A stretch of DNA of 64,000 nucleotides from BRH-c54 sp965284565 (GCA_965284565.1 OZ260100.1:3162001-3226000), one strand, 5' to 3'; counted from the stretch's first letter, positions 27,584 through 37,139 are shown. A program made the numbers and translations. The notes: generated by a model not told the origin, from the letters alone.

Positions 27584-29677
27584 TTATTCTCCTAACAATT
27601 CTCTTGCTTGATTTACTGGAATTAATTCATCTCCATGTAACGCAATTACAAAAGCACCTTTAATGCCTTTTTCTTCTACAATTTTTGTTTTATGAGCTTG
27701 AGCTTCATCATAGGTTTTAAAACTACCAGTAGTATATCTGGTTAATTCATTTTCAATTTCTGTTTGCTCCACTCCTTTTATAGTCATAAACTTAGTAAGC
27801 ACTTCTACAGGCAATTGGTTTTTGTAAGAACCTATTTGAACTTTAAAAACAATTTGATTTTTATCTAAGGTTTTAGTTTGTGTTTTAATGCTTTCTTGAG
27901 CAGCAGAAAGAACTCCAGCTTCTTTTAAGGTAATTCTTTTTCCACCTTGATAAGCTACCACAAAAGCATCTTTAATACCATTATCTAATGCCAAATTAAT
28001 TTTTTGTTTGGCAGCTTCTTCAATAGTTGCGTAAGAACCTGGTGCAATATATTTATACAAGCCATCATCCGCTTTTAATTCTATAACTCCTTCTAATTTA
28101 TTGAATTGCTCTTTATGTTGTTTTTTGGAGAATGCTCCCAATTGAACTCTAAACACTACTTTATCAGTATTATCCATACTTGCAAACTCATCTCCTACTG
28201 CCATGTTGTTAGCTTCATCACCAACAGATACAAGCTGGCCATCTTTCGTTTGTTCTACTACAATTGCTGCATCAAAACCATCTCTTGTTAAGCTTGCTTT
28301 TCTTTGTACAGCTTCATTTAAACTCATATAATCTCCAACAGTAATTATTGTCTCCCCATCTTTTTCTTGAATATCCACATCAGAAACACTTAAGAATTTA
28401 TCCACTAAAGCAGCGTCTATTGCTTCAGTAAATCTTCCTAACTGTACTTTATATTTTTTAGGCTGTACTTTAGATTTTTTCCCTGCTGTTATTGATCTAT
28501 TTTCAATAGTAGCGAATGCTCCTGTAGTATCCATATACCTGTCGTAAGCATCTTTTATCATTTCATCAGTCATTTCAACACCCAAAGGAGTAACAATAGC
28601 TTTTGGTCTAGATTCTAACTCATCATCTTTATAATTAGGTACAAAATCTTTATCCATATCTAGCGGACAACCTTTTTCATCAACCTCAACTCCTGCTGGT
28701 GTCCAAGCACATTCATCTATAAAATCAATTACACCATCTCCATCTTCATCATCCATATCATAAGCTAAATAATCAATTGGAGCTTCAAATTCTTTAATTT
28801 CATAGTCTTTTTTATGTTTTAAGAAGTTATAGCTAATGGAAAATGAACTCATCAAAAACTTATCTTTTGAACCATTACCTGGCTGATTGCCAATTCTGTC
28901 TCCTTCACTTTCTTCTACAACACCATCTACTAAATCAGAAAAAGTAAAGTGCATGATAAAACCTAATGTAAAATCAATGTTTTCTGTAGCATGCATAATT
29001 ACTCCACCTCCAAAAGGAATTGCAAAAGTTCTTTCGGGATATTTCCCTAAACCATCAAAGTCAGACTCTCTAATATCTGTTTCAAAAACATAATCTCTTT
29101 GAATTACTATTGCTTCTTGAGCATTTGGAGCATCTTGTGGTAGGTTTCTTATTGAACCATCTGACCAATAATTATATCTATTCCCAAATTCATCAAACAT
29201 ATCTGTTTTTGAATGGAACTCAACAGATTCTATACCTAAAGATAAAAATGGACTTAACGAACGTTTTTTAGGTAAGAAGTTACCAAAATCATACATTAAA
29301 GCAAACCCACCAACAGAAAGTCTTGATTCAAAATTTAAGTTTCTATCTAATGAACGCTCATTAGCACTAACTTTTCCAAATAACACATAAAATTTAAGTG
29401 CTAAATAATGATTTAAACGTTGTTTAATATGTAAATCATAAGCTATGTTGCTTATAAAAGGTGTTCCTACATTGGCATCTAAAATATCTCCGTAGAATTT
29501 AAAATTCCCAACTCCTAAACCTATTGTAGGAGAAAATGGATTGATAGAAGGAGATAATGGCTTAGTAGTAGTTTCTGGAAGTTTGGGGGATGTTATAGAT
29601 GTAGAATCGCTCTGAGCAAAAATTTGCAAAGAGCCTACCAATAAAACACATATAAAAAGCAAACTATACTTATTCAT
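27584..29677 (-). CDS. Outer-membrane barrel protein with TSP3 repeat and three or four SPOR-like repeats
   Basis: The 697-residue protein (first Met with a signal peptide, NKYSLLFICVLLVGSLQIFA) has an N-terminal beta-barrel-like region of about 280 residues. A calcium-binding thrombospondin type 3 segment follows (DDEDGDGVIDFIDECAWTPA, then GCPLDMDKDFVPNYKDDE), then SPOR-like repeats beginning YKVQLGRF, VFRVQLGAF and VFKVQIGSY. SPOR domains bind glycan strands of peptidoglycan stripped of peptides. In OmpA-type proteins the TSP3 segment usually leads to an OmpA domain; here SPOR repeats take that place. It is the last gene of a three-gene envelope operon. Confidence 0.75.
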   Translation of the reverse strand: MNKYSLLFICVLLVGSLQIFAQSDSTSITSPKLPETTTKPLSPSINPFSPTIGLGVGNFKFYGDILDANVGTPFISNIAYDLHIKQRLNHYLALKFYVLFGKVSANERSLDRNLNFESRLSVGGFALMYDFGNFLPKKRSLSPFLSLGIESVEFHSKTDMFDEFGNRYNYWSDGSIRNLPQDAPNAQEAIVIQRDYVFETDIRESDFDGLGKYPERTFAIPFGGGVIMHATENIDFTLGFIMHFTFSDLVDGVVEESEGDRIGNQPGNGSKDKFLMSSFSISYNFLKHKKDYEIKEFEAPIDYLAYDMDDEDGDGVIDFIDECAWTPAGVEVDEKGCPLDMDKDFVPNYKDDELESRPKAIVTPLGVEMTDEMIKDAYDRYMDTTGAFATIENRSITAGKKSKVQPKKYKVQLGRFTEAIDAALVDKFLSVSDVDIQEKDGETIITVGDYMSLNEAVQRKASLTRDGFDAAIVVEQTKDGQLVSVGDEANNMAVGDEFASMDNTDKVVFRVQLGAFSKKQHKEQFNKLEGVIELKADDGLYKYIAPGSYATIEEAAKQKINLALDNGIKDAFVVAYQGGKRITLKEAGVLSAAQESIKTQTKTLDKNQIVFKVQIGSYKNQLPVEVLTKFMTIKGVEQTEIENELTRYTTGSFKTYDEAQAHKTKIVEEKGIKGAFVIALHGDELIPVNQARELLGE

Positions 29678-29747
29678 TCTTTTACTTAAAACGAAATGTA
29701 ATACGAATATAGAGAAATAAAGATACAATTAAGCCAAAATTGGGAAT

Positions 29748-31058
29748 TTATTGTACCCATTTTTGATTTGTGATCATTAAAGCCTCTTGCACTGTAATTC
29801 TTTCTCCCTGATTATAAGCAGTAACAAAAGCTGTTTTTACCTTATCTCTCAACTTATTACGCTTATCTCTTGCTGACTTATATTCAGAAAAACTTCCCGT
29901 AATTAATTTAGTCCAACCTTGGTGATTTTCTAAGTTTATTTGATCTTTTAAGTTGAATTTCTTTTGATATCTTTCTATAGTTATTCCTTCTCTAAATGCA
30001 CCAACTTGAACTTTATAAGCAACATTTTGTTCTGGAGCAGGAGTATTTGTTACAGGTGCTTTATTTGTTTCTTTTTCAGTATTATCTACTACTACGTCAT
30101 CTTCAGTATCTTCTTCAACTTGATTGTTTACCTTGTTTTGAAGACTTGTTTCTTCCTCTTCTTCATTATCATTTATAGTTAAACTTTCATCAGCTGCAGA
30201 AAATCTTGTTGCTAATATTTGATACTTTTGAGTTTCTTCTCCTTTTAGATAAGATAATACACCTGTTATTTCTTGCATTCCAGAAGCGGAAGTGCTTTCT
30301 ATAAAATAACTTACTTCAAATTGGTTTTCTGCAGGCACAGATAACCAAAGAACTTTAACTTCATTATTTTCCGTAGAAAAAACGCCTCCTGCTGAGTTAT
30401 TGTTTGATGCAATAAATCCAGCTGGAATAAACTCTGATAATTTAGCAAATCCTTCCACATTCTCTTTATTGATATTCAATATTACTTTAAACTTATTTTC
30501 ACCAACAGACGTTATACTTCTAGAAGCAGATAAAGATGTTACTGTGCTATTGTTTTCAGCAGGTAATCGACTTTCTTCATCATTTGTATCTGTATTAGAT
30601 GTTATTTCCGTTTCTTCTGCAACTATGTCTTCTGTAGAAACAGTAATATTTGCCGTTGGAATATCAATATTAGTTCTTTCATTATCGGCTATGTAAGAAA
30701 ATTTACCTGTAATAGAAAATTTACCTGAAGTGTGAGCTACATTTTTAAGTTTATACTTAATGGTAAACTCATTACTTTGAGGTAAAGCCATCCATATTAA
30801 CTTTAATTTTTGTTCTTTAAATGAAAAAGTTGCTCCATGAGTTTCTATAGCCTCTACAGTAAATCCTTCAGGAATTTCTTGTTGTATTTTAGCAAACCCT
30901 GATATATCTGCTTTTGTAACAATCAACTCTACATCTATTTCCCCATTAGGCTGAATAGATGCCGGGATATTATGTTTAACAGTTACATCTGAAGTGAAAA
31001 ATAGTTGGTAGAAAAAAATACTTACAAAATTTACTATTAGAAATAACTGTTTAATCAT
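29748..31058 (-). CDS. Exported protein with a duplicated N-terminal domain and a C-terminal SPOR-like repeat
   Basis: The 436-residue protein has a signal peptide (KQLFLIVNFVSIFFYQLFF). Two copies of one roughly 110-residue domain follow: GFAKIQQEIPEGFTVEAIET with LKLIWMALPQSNEFTIKYKL, and again GFAKLSEFIPAGFIASNNNS with VKVLWLSVPAENQFEVSYFI. Next is an acidic, Glu/Asp/Asn-rich linker (EEEEETSLQNKVNNQVEEDT), then one SPOR-like domain (YKVQVGAFREG, WTKLITGSFSEY). Its neighbours on both sides are barrel proteins. It could link the outer membrane to peptidoglycan; the duplicated domain is not recognised. Confidence 0.68.
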   Translation of the reverse strand: MIKQLFLIVNFVSIFFYQLFFTSDVTVKHNIPASIQPNGEIDVELIVTKADISGFAKIQQEIPEGFTVEAIETHGATFSFKEQKLKLIWMALPQSNEFTIKYKLKNVAHTSGKFSITGKFSYIADNERTNIDIPTANITVSTEDIVAEETEITSNTDTNDEESRLPAENNSTVTSLSASRSITSVGENKFKVILNINKENVEGFAKLSEFIPAGFIASNNNSAGGVFSTENNEVKVLWLSVPAENQFEVSYFIESTSASGMQEITGVLSYLKGEETQKYQILATRFSAADESLTINDNEEEEETSLQNKVNNQVEEDTEDDVVVDNTEKETNKAPVTNTPAPEQNVAYKVQVGAFREGITIERYQKKFNLKDQINLENHQGWTKLITGSFSEYKSARDKRNKLRDKVKTAFVTAYNQGERITVQEALMITNQKWVQ

Positions 31059-31076
31059 TTTATATCATTTTTTAAA

Positions 31077-32396
31077 TTATTGCTGGAAATAAAAATCAAT
31101 CAACTCATTTAAATCTTTTGCTGTAAGATTATTTTCTCCCTCAAAAAATTGGTCGATTGCATTTGTTATTTCTTTCGCTGATAAATAATTATCTTTATCT
31201 GTATCTAAAGGAATAAACTTAGCCGGCATATTAGTTTGACCAATTTTCCCTCCTTTATTTTGCTCATATAAAGCTTGTATTTCTTTCATTTCTTCATCTG
31301 ACAAATCTTCTGCTTTAAATGTTTTATACTCAGTAATAACTGAATCTTTCATAGCATGTTCTTCAGCAATCATAGCATCTGTTAAAGTAACCCCATCTTT
31401 ATTTACTAAAGTTCCTGCTGGAGTATTAGGTTCCTTATCTAAATAATCTGGTACACCATCTTTGTCACTATCTAATGGACATCCAGTAGCATCAACTGTA
31501 ACGCCTGACTTTGTACCTGGACATTTATCATTTAAATCTACTATTCCATCATCATCACTATCTTCTTTATCTAATTTAGAAAAATCAAAATCTTTATATT
31601 TATTATCAGATTCAGAAGAACCAGCAAAATTATATTGTAATCCAAAAGATGTTTGAAACATTTTATCACTTCCTCCTCCACTTAAGTTATCTAAATACTC
31701 AGTAGTTGTTAAAATATAAGCAACAGTTGCCCTAGCATGTAAATGAGGTGACAACTTAAATTTCAATCCAAACCTTAAAGGAATCGTAAATGCTGTTTTA
31801 GGATAATTATTGGTAGAATCCTTTAATGATGATTCATATTTATAATCTCTTGTCAAAAGCATTGAAGAAGTATCTGATCCTGGCATGTTCTCAGGAACAT
31901 CTCTTAATGTTCCATCACTCCAATGGTGATAGAAATTACCATTTTTATCAAATAAATCACCTTTAGGATCGAACATTAAGTAACCAAAACCAACAGAAAT
32001 AAATGGTGAAAAAACTGAATTTTCATTTACTATCTTTCCGTTATCGAAATCCAATAATAAGTTTAAATCAAAGTTAGTTACTTTCGTTTCAAAGTTGTGA
32101 AATATATTATCATCTAACTGGCTTTTAGATACTGTACCAAACATTCCATTTAGAGTAATTCCTACAAAACTTCCTATTTTCTTTTCTAAATAAACCCCAT
32201 AAACAGGTCTCCAATAAGTAAAAACAGAAGAACCTTTGGAACCTTGTAAATTCCCCATATAAGAGAGTGTTCCGAAATTAGCTCCAATAGAAGGGATATA
32301 CTTCAATCCACTACCCTCTGACTCGCTCTGAGCAAAGGATTTCTGTGTGATTACACATGAAAATAAAACGGCAAAAATTGTAATTTTTCTTATCAT
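31077..32396 (-). CDS. Outer-membrane barrel protein with TSP3 repeats and an EF-hand-like end
   Basis: The 439-residue protein starts at an ATG with a signal peptide (IRKITIFAVLFSCVITQKSF). A barrel-like region of about 270 residues shares wording with the 27.6 kb protein: FYHHWSDGTLRDVPENMPGS here and YNYWSDGSIRNLPQDAPNAQ there. Then come TSP3 repeats (DSDDDGIVDLNDKCPGTKSG, DSDKDGVPDYLDKEPNT) and an EF-hand-like loop, DTDKDNYLSAKEITNAIDQF. It is a paralog of that protein but lacks SPOR repeats. It heads the operon, 18 bases before the next gene. Confidence 0.75.
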   Translation of the reverse strand: MIRKITIFAVLFSCVITQKSFAQSESEGSGLKYIPSIGANFGTLSYMGNLQGSKGSSVFTYWRPVYGVYLEKKIGSFVGITLNGMFGTVSKSQLDDNIFHNFETKVTNFDLNLLLDFDNGKIVNENSVFSPFISVGFGYLMFDPKGDLFDKNGNFYHHWSDGTLRDVPENMPGSDTSSMLLTRDYKYESSLKDSTNNYPKTAFTIPLRFGLKFKLSPHLHARATVAYILTTTEYLDNLSGGGSDKMFQTSFGLQYNFAGSSESDNKYKDFDFSKLDKEDSDDDGIVDLNDKCPGTKSGVTVDATGCPLDSDKDGVPDYLDKEPNTPAGTLVNKDGVTLTDAMIAEEHAMKDSVITEYKTFKAEDLSDEEMKEIQALYEQNKGGKIGQTNMPAKFIPLDTDKDNYLSAKEITNAIDQFFEGENNLTAKDLNELIDFYFQQ

Positions 32397-32570
32397 AACA
32401 TATAATTTATTGCGATTCAGGCAATAAAAATATAACAAAAAATTGATATTCCTAATTTTTTTCTTAAGTTATTAACAAAAAGAACAACTTAAGATTTAAC
32501 AAACATAGCTTATTCTTTGTAAGAATTCTTAGAAAAAACTTAGTTTTTTCAACTTATAAATGTTAATAAA

Positions 32571-33284
32571 TCAGAAATTTGGACGAAGTAAATAATCATT
32601 ATAGAAATCGGTGATGCATTTAACCGCTTCATCAGCAGTATCGCATATATTAATCAGCTTTAAATCTTCTGGACTAATGTTTTTTTCTGATAAAACTGCT
32701 GTTTTTATCCATTCAAATAAACCTTTCCAATAATCTTTACCAACTAAAACAATAGGAAATCTACCTATTTTTTTAGTTTGTATTAATGTTATCGCTTCAA
32801 AAAGTTCATCTAAAGTTCCAAAACCACCTGGTAAAACTATAAATCCTTGGGAGTATTTCACAAACATTACTTTTCTTACAAAGAAATAGTCAAAAGTCAT
32901 TAATTTATCAAGGTCTATATAATCGTTATGTTTCTGCTCAAAAGGTAAATCAATATTTAATCCCACGGACTTTCCTTGTACACTAAAAGCTCCTTTATTA
33001 CCTGCCTCCATAATACCTGGACCACCACCTGTTATAACACCGTAGCCATTCTCTGCTAATTTAGCAGCTATATCTTCAGCAAGTTTATAATATTTATTAT
33101 CAGGAGTTGTTCGTGCAGAACCAAAGATACTGACACTAGGTCCTATTTTAGCAAGAGTTTCAAAACCATTTACTAATTCCGACATCATTTTAAAAATTGC
33201 CCAAGAATCATTGGCTTTTATTTCGTTCCAATCTTTATCGTGGTGTATCTTATTGTGTTCTTCGTTGTAATCTTTATTTCCCAT
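32571..33284 (-). CDS. LOG-family (TIGR00730) nucleotide 5'-monophosphate phosphoribohydrolase
   Basis: The 237-residue protein carries the family motifs GGGPGIMEAGNKGAF and PGGFGTLDELFEAITLIQTK, the latter with the Rossmann-like PGGxGTxxE signature. Members hydrolyse nucleoside monophosphates or cytokinin ribotides; bacterial ones are often annotated as possible lysine decarboxylases, an old misnomer. It is cytoplasmic and lies 79 bases before the ABC transporter ATPase gene in map order. Confidence 0.88.
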   Translation of the reverse strand: MGNKDYNEEHNKIHHDKDWNEIKANDSWAIFKMMSELVNGFETLAKIGPSVSIFGSARTTPDNKYYKLAEDIAAKLAENGYGVITGGGPGIMEAGNKGAFSVQGKSVGLNIDLPFEQKHNDYIDLDKLMTFDYFFVRKVMFVKYSQGFIVLPGGFGTLDELFEAITLIQTKKIGRFPIVLVGKDYWKGLFEWIKTAVLSEKNISPEDLKLINICDTADEAVKCITDFYNDYLLRPNF

Positions 33285-33363
33285 ATATGTTTTTTTTGTA
33301 AGTTGGCAAATTTATGTTTTTATTTCTTCTTCACTAACAGTAGATAACTGATAAATAAAGACA

Positions 33364-34101
33364 TTAAAAACACTTCATTTTTAACCCGCCAAAAAGTGCT
33401 TCAATTTTTCCAGATTCTATAAAATATTGAGGTGTATTCACCTCTAACGATTCGTTATTAATTAACCAAATTTCATCTGCGTAATTTAGTGCTAAATTTA
33501 ATTGGTGAGAAGATATTATTATGGTTTTTTGTTGTTTTTCAACTAATTGATGAAGTAAATCAAATAATTCAGATTGGTTCACTAAATCTAGGTGTGAAGT
33601 AGGTTCGTCTAAAAATATTATAGGTGTGTTTTGAGCGATAGCTCTTGCTAAAGCTACTTTCTGTCTTTCTCCATCGCTTAAATTAGCAATGTTGTTAGCA
33701 GCAAAATTGGTAATTCCACAAAGCTCCATTGCTTGATTAATTTGCAAATTATCTTCTTCTTTTTTTACTGCCAACCAATTGGTATATGGGTATCTGCCAT
33801 AAGCAACAAAATCTTTAACCGTAATATTGTTAATTGCCGGTGGCGAAGTAAGTACCACGCTAAATAATTTCGATTTCTCTTTATGACTTAATTCTTTGTT
33901 GATTTTACCTTCAAAAAACAACTCCCCTTCAATGGATGGAATTAAACCTGTAAGTGTTTTTAACAAAGTAGATTTTCCCTGTCCGTTTCTTCCAATAAGC
34001 GTAATGAGTTTAGGTTTGTCAACAACAAGATTAATATTGCTTAACACTTTCTTTTTGTTATAGCCAACACTAAGTGATGATATGGAAAGTATGTTTTTCA
34101 A
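33364..34101 (-). CDS. ABC importer ATPase for iron-siderophore, heme or cobalamin
   Basis: The 245-residue ATPase has Walker A (GRNGQGKSTLLKTL), signature LSDGERQKVALARAI (LSDGE in place of LSGGQ), Walker B IIFLDEPTSHLDL, and IIISSHQLNLALNYADEIW. This pattern is that of the FecE/BtuD/HmuV class. Its start overlaps the end of the permease gene by 4 bases (ATGA type), so the two form one transport unit. The binding protein and outer-membrane receptor are not in this window, so the substrate stays open. Confidence 0.9.
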   Translation of the reverse strand: MKNILSISSLSVGYNKKKVLSNINLVVDKPKLITLIGRNGQGKSTLLKTLTGLIPSIEGELFFEGKINKELSHKEKSKLFSVVLTSPPAINNITVKDFVAYGRYPYTNWLAVKKEEDNLQINQAMELCGITNFAANNIANLSDGERQKVALARAIAQNTPIIFLDEPTSHLDLVNQSELFDLLHQLVEKQQKTIIISSHQLNLALNYADEIWLINNESLEVNTPQYFIESGKIEALFGGLKMKCF

Positions 34102-35132
34102 TTTAATGCTGCAATTTTTTTATTTTTTAAAACTATCCAAAAAATAAAAGGGATACCAATTAGTGAAGTAACTGCATTTATAGGAAATGTTTTATCGCTT
34201 CCGGGTAGTTGAGCAATTATATCTGCCAACAACATAATATTAATACCTAACAACACACACAAAGGCACTAAATAAAAATGGTTGGCAGATTTTAAAAACA
34301 TTCTAGCAATATGAGGTGTTATAATTCCCACAAATCCTATTGGTCCGCAAAAAGCAGTTATGCTACCTGCTAACAAAGCAGTAACAAAAATGACCAAATA
34401 CCTAGTAGTATTTACATTTGTTCCTAAAGATTGAGCATAATCTTCGCCTAATAAATAAGTATTTAACTGTTTTGAAATGGCAAAAGCCGCTAGCAAACCT
34501 ATGAGCACAATAAAAAACAACATTTTTAAACTATCTGGATCTACACTGCTTAAATCTCCCATCGTCCATAAAACAAAAGACTTTAAACTATCTTCTTGAG
34601 AAAAATATTCCAATATACTAATAAAAGCTGTAGCAATGCTTCCTATCATTATACCTAGAATTAAAACTGTCATAATATCTTTTAGTTTAGCTATTGCTGC
34701 CATCAAAAGTAGCAATACTAAAACTGCTCCCAAAATAGCACTGATAACAATTCCGTAATTGGCAAACCATATAGAACTGCTTAAAGAAATTCCCATAACA
34801 GAAAAACCCATAATAAAAACTGCCACTCCCAAACCTGCTCCTGAACTTATTCCTAGAATATAAGGTCCTGCTAAAGGATTTCTAAACAAAGTTTGCATTT
34901 GCAACCCACTAACAGCCAAAGCACTTCCTGCCAAAATTGCTGCTAAAGCCCTAGGTAACCTAGATTCTAATAAAATAATTTTCCAACTTTCTTTCCCCCC
35001 ATCATTTCCTAACAATATCTCTATAATAGAAGCCAAAGGAATATGAACAGAGCCTAATGCTAAATCTGCCATAAACAAACCTAAGCTGGTTATGACTAAA
35101 ACAATACCTAATATAGAAAATTTAGAAGTCAA
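34098..35132 (-). CDS. FecCD-family ABC importer permease
   Basis: The 344-residue protein has about ten membrane segments and the family motifs SRLPRALAAILAGSALAVSG, QTLFRNPLAGPYILGISSGA, and GFVGIITPHIARM. FecCD permeases import iron-siderophore complexes, heme or vitamin B12 together with a BtuD/FecE-type ATPase, which is encoded directly after with a 4-base overlap. A divergent PLP enzyme gene lies upstream with a 223-base gap; no Fur box was identified there by eye. Confidence 0.92.
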   Translation of the reverse strand: MTSKFSILGIVLVITSLGLFMADLALGSVHIPLASIIEILLGNDGGKESWKIILLESRLPRALAAILAGSALAVSGLQMQTLFRNPLAGPYILGISSGAGLGVAVFIMGFSVMGISLSSSIWFANYGIVISAILGAVLVLLLLMAAIAKLKDIMTVLILGIMIGSIATAFISILEYFSQEDSLKSFVLWTMGDLSSVDPDSLKMLFFIVLIGLLAAFAISKQLNTYLLGEDYAQSLGTNVNTTRYLVIFVTALLAGSITAFCGPIGFVGIITPHIARMFLKSANHFYLVPLCVLLGINIMLLADIIAQLPGSDKTFPINAVTSLIGIPFIFWIVLKNKKIAALN

Positions 35133-35322
35133 TTAGATTATTTATAAATTTTAAACTAATATTTTTAAGGGTATAAAAGTAAAAATAATGCCTCACTTAA
35201 ACTCGAATTATCCATTAGAAAATCTATTACAGATTGAAACTACTGCAAAATCTAATAAATAATAAGGGTTTGACCAAAATATAGTAAAATCAAATAAATT
35301 CTTTTTTTTCATAAGAAAGAAT

Positions 35323-35330
35323 TATCTTTG
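35323..35330 (+). promoter_or_regulatory. Bacteroidota -7 element of the alpha-oxoamine synthase gene
   Basis: TATCTTTG fits the TAnnTTTG consensus and lies 26 bases before the start codon. The -33 TTG is not clear upstream, so this is only half a promoter by sequence. Confidence 0.5.
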
Positions 35331-35355
35331 CCGCTCAAAATTAAACCTAAGACAC

Positions 35356-36603
35356 ATGAATGATATTTTTGAAAAAATTAAGAACAATAGAGGCCCTTTA
35401 GGTAAATACTCCAAAGAGGCTCATGGTTATTTTGCTTTTCCTAAATTAGAAGGAGAGTTAAATAATAAGATGAAGTTTAGAGGTACCGAGGTCTTACAAT
35501 GGAGTTTAAACAATTATTTAGGGTTAGGAAATCATCCTGAAATAAGAAAAGCTGACGCACAAGCAGCAGCAGACTGGGGATTAGCTTACCCAATGGGTGC
35601 TAGAATGATGTCTGGAAACTCTAACTTACACGAAGAATTAGAAGCTCAATTAGCTGATTTTGAAAAGAAACAAGATGCTATTTTATTAAACTTTGGTTAC
35701 CAAGGAATGGTTTCTGCCATTGATGCTTTGGTTGACAGAAATGATGTTATTGTTTATGATGCAGAATCTCACGCTTGTATATTAGATGGTGTTAGATTAC
35801 ATCAAGGTAAACGTTTTGTTTATCAGCATAACGATATGGATAGCTTAAGAAATATGTTACAAAAAGCTACTAAATTAGTAGAAAAGACCAATGGTGCTAT
35901 TTTGGTTATTACCGAAGGTGTTTTTGGTATGTCTGGAAATCAAGGAAGTTTAAAAGAAATTGTTGCTTTAAAATCTGAATTTAGCTTCAGACTTTTTGTT
36001 GATGATGCTCATGGTTTTGGAACTATGGGAGCTACAGGAGCTGGAACAGGTGAAGCTCAAGGTTGCCAAGATGGAATAGATGTATATTTTGGAACTTTTG
36101 CTAAATCAATGGCAAGTATTGGTGGGTTTATAGCTGCCGATGAGCAAGTTATTGAATATTTCCGTTACAATATGCGTTCTCAAATTTATGCTAAATCAAT
36201 GCCAATGCCTTTAGTAGTTGGTAACCTTAAGCGTTTGGAAATGTTAAAAAACAGTCCAGAGTTAAGAGAAAAATTATGGACAGTAGCTCATGCACTTCAA
36301 AACGGATTAAAAGAAAATGGTTTTAATATAGGAACCACTACAACTCAGGTTACCCCTGTTGTTTTAAGTGGAGATATCCCTGAAGCTACTAACTTAATTA
36401 TAGATTTAAGAGAAACCTATAACTTATTCTGTTCAATAGTGGTTTACCCTGTTGTTCCTAAAGGAGTAATTATGCTTAGGTTAATTCCAACAGCAATGCA
36501 TACTTTGGAAGATGTAGAATATACTATCAATACTTTTAAATTGGTAAAAGAAAAACTACTTAAAGGAGATTACAAGTCTGAAAGCATTGCTTCTATTTCG
36601 TAA
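35356..36603 (+). CDS. PLP-dependent alpha-oxoamine synthase (serine palmitoyltransferase/KBL family)
   Basis: The 415-residue enzyme shows LQWSLNNYLGLGNHPEIRKA, ARMMSGNSNLHEELEAQLA, VYDAESHACILDGVRLH, LFVDDAHGFGTMGATGAGTG (the PLP-stacking Asp and His), and FGTFAKSMASIGGFIA with the PLP-binding Lys. These are features of the alpha-oxoamine synthases, which join an amino acid to an acyl-CoA. In Bacteroidota such enzymes make 3-ketosphinganine or its sulfonolipid analogue from cysteate; 8-amino-7-oxononanoate synthase and KBL are alternatives. It stands alone and is followed by a terminator. Confidence 0.88.
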   Translation: MNDIFEKIKNNRGPLGKYSKEAHGYFAFPKLEGELNNKMKFRGTEVLQWSLNNYLGLGNHPEIRKADAQAAADWGLAYPMGARMMSGNSNLHEELEAQLADFEKKQDAILLNFGYQGMVSAIDALVDRNDVIVYDAESHACILDGVRLHQGKRFVYQHNDMDSLRNMLQKATKLVEKTNGAILVITEGVFGMSGNQGSLKEIVALKSEFSFRLFVDDAHGFGTMGATGAGTGEAQGCQDGIDVYFGTFAKSMASIGGFIAADEQVIEYFRYNMRSQIYAKSMPMPLVVGNLKRLEMLKNSPELREKLWTVAHALQNGLKENGFNIGTTTTQVTPVVLSGDIPEATNLIIDLRETYNLFCSIVVYPVVPKGVIMLRLIPTAMHTLEDVEYTINTFKLVKEKLLKGDYKSESIASIS

Positions 36604-36630
36604 ATCAACCTTTATTGAAAATTATATTTT

Positions 36631-36663
36631 AAAGACCGAGCATAATATGTTCGGTCTTTTTTT
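36631..36663 (+). terminator. Intrinsic terminator of the alpha-oxoamine synthase gene
   Basis: The stem AAAGACCGAGCA pairs with TGTTCGGTCTTT with one wobble and is followed by seven T. Confidence 0.85.
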
Positions 36664-36734
36664 ATAAAGCTACATGAATAGGGTATGCAAAAAAATTAAT
36701 CAATATATTTGTATCTAATTTAAAAACAAAAACT

Positions 36735-37139
36735 ATGCATCCTATTCTTAGAAATGTTTTAGCAGTAGTACTTGGTTTAGTAGTGGGTAGCGCTGTTAAT
36801 ATGGGAATCATTATGATAAGCGGTTCTATTATTCCACCACCAAACGGAGCAGATATTACCACTATGGAAGGTTTGAAAAGTACCATGCATTTATTTGGTC
36901 CGGAGCATTATATTTTTCCATTTCTAGCTCATGCCTTAGGTACTTTAGTAGGAGCATTTGTTGCCGCTAAAATTGCAACCACTAACAAAATTAAATTTGC
37001 TTTAGCTATAGGAGCTTTCTTCTTTTTTGGAGGAGCTATGAATGCTTACATGTTGCCTGCACCAACTTGGTTTTTAATTTTAGATTTAGCAGGAGCTTAT
37101 TTCCCTATGGCGTATTTGGGTAGAAAATTAGCTAAATAA
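36735..37139 (+). CDS. Small four-helix membrane protein
   Basis: The 134-residue protein has four membrane segments: ILRNVLAVVLGLVVGSAVNM with IMISGSIIPP, then YIFPFLAHALGTLVGAFVAA, FALAIGAFFFFGGAMNAYM, and FLILDLAGAYFPMAYLGRKL. Similar proteins occur in other Bacteroidota, without a known role. The next gene, a Crp-like regulator, starts right after the stop codon with no spacer, so the two are cotranscribed. A -7-like TATATTTG lies about 24 bases before the start. Confidence 0.72.
   Translation: MHPILRNVLAVVLGLVVGSAVNMGIIMISGSIIPPPNGADITTMEGLKSTMHLFGPEHYIFPFLAHALGTLVGAFVAAKIATTNKIKFALAIGAFFFFGGAMNAYMLPAPTWFLILDLAGAYFPMAYLGRKLAK

Noticed and set aside
35133..35355. Fur box in the gap upstream of the FecCD permease
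   Set aside because: AT-rich sequence gives partial matches to almost any Fur consensus; none was convincing by eye.
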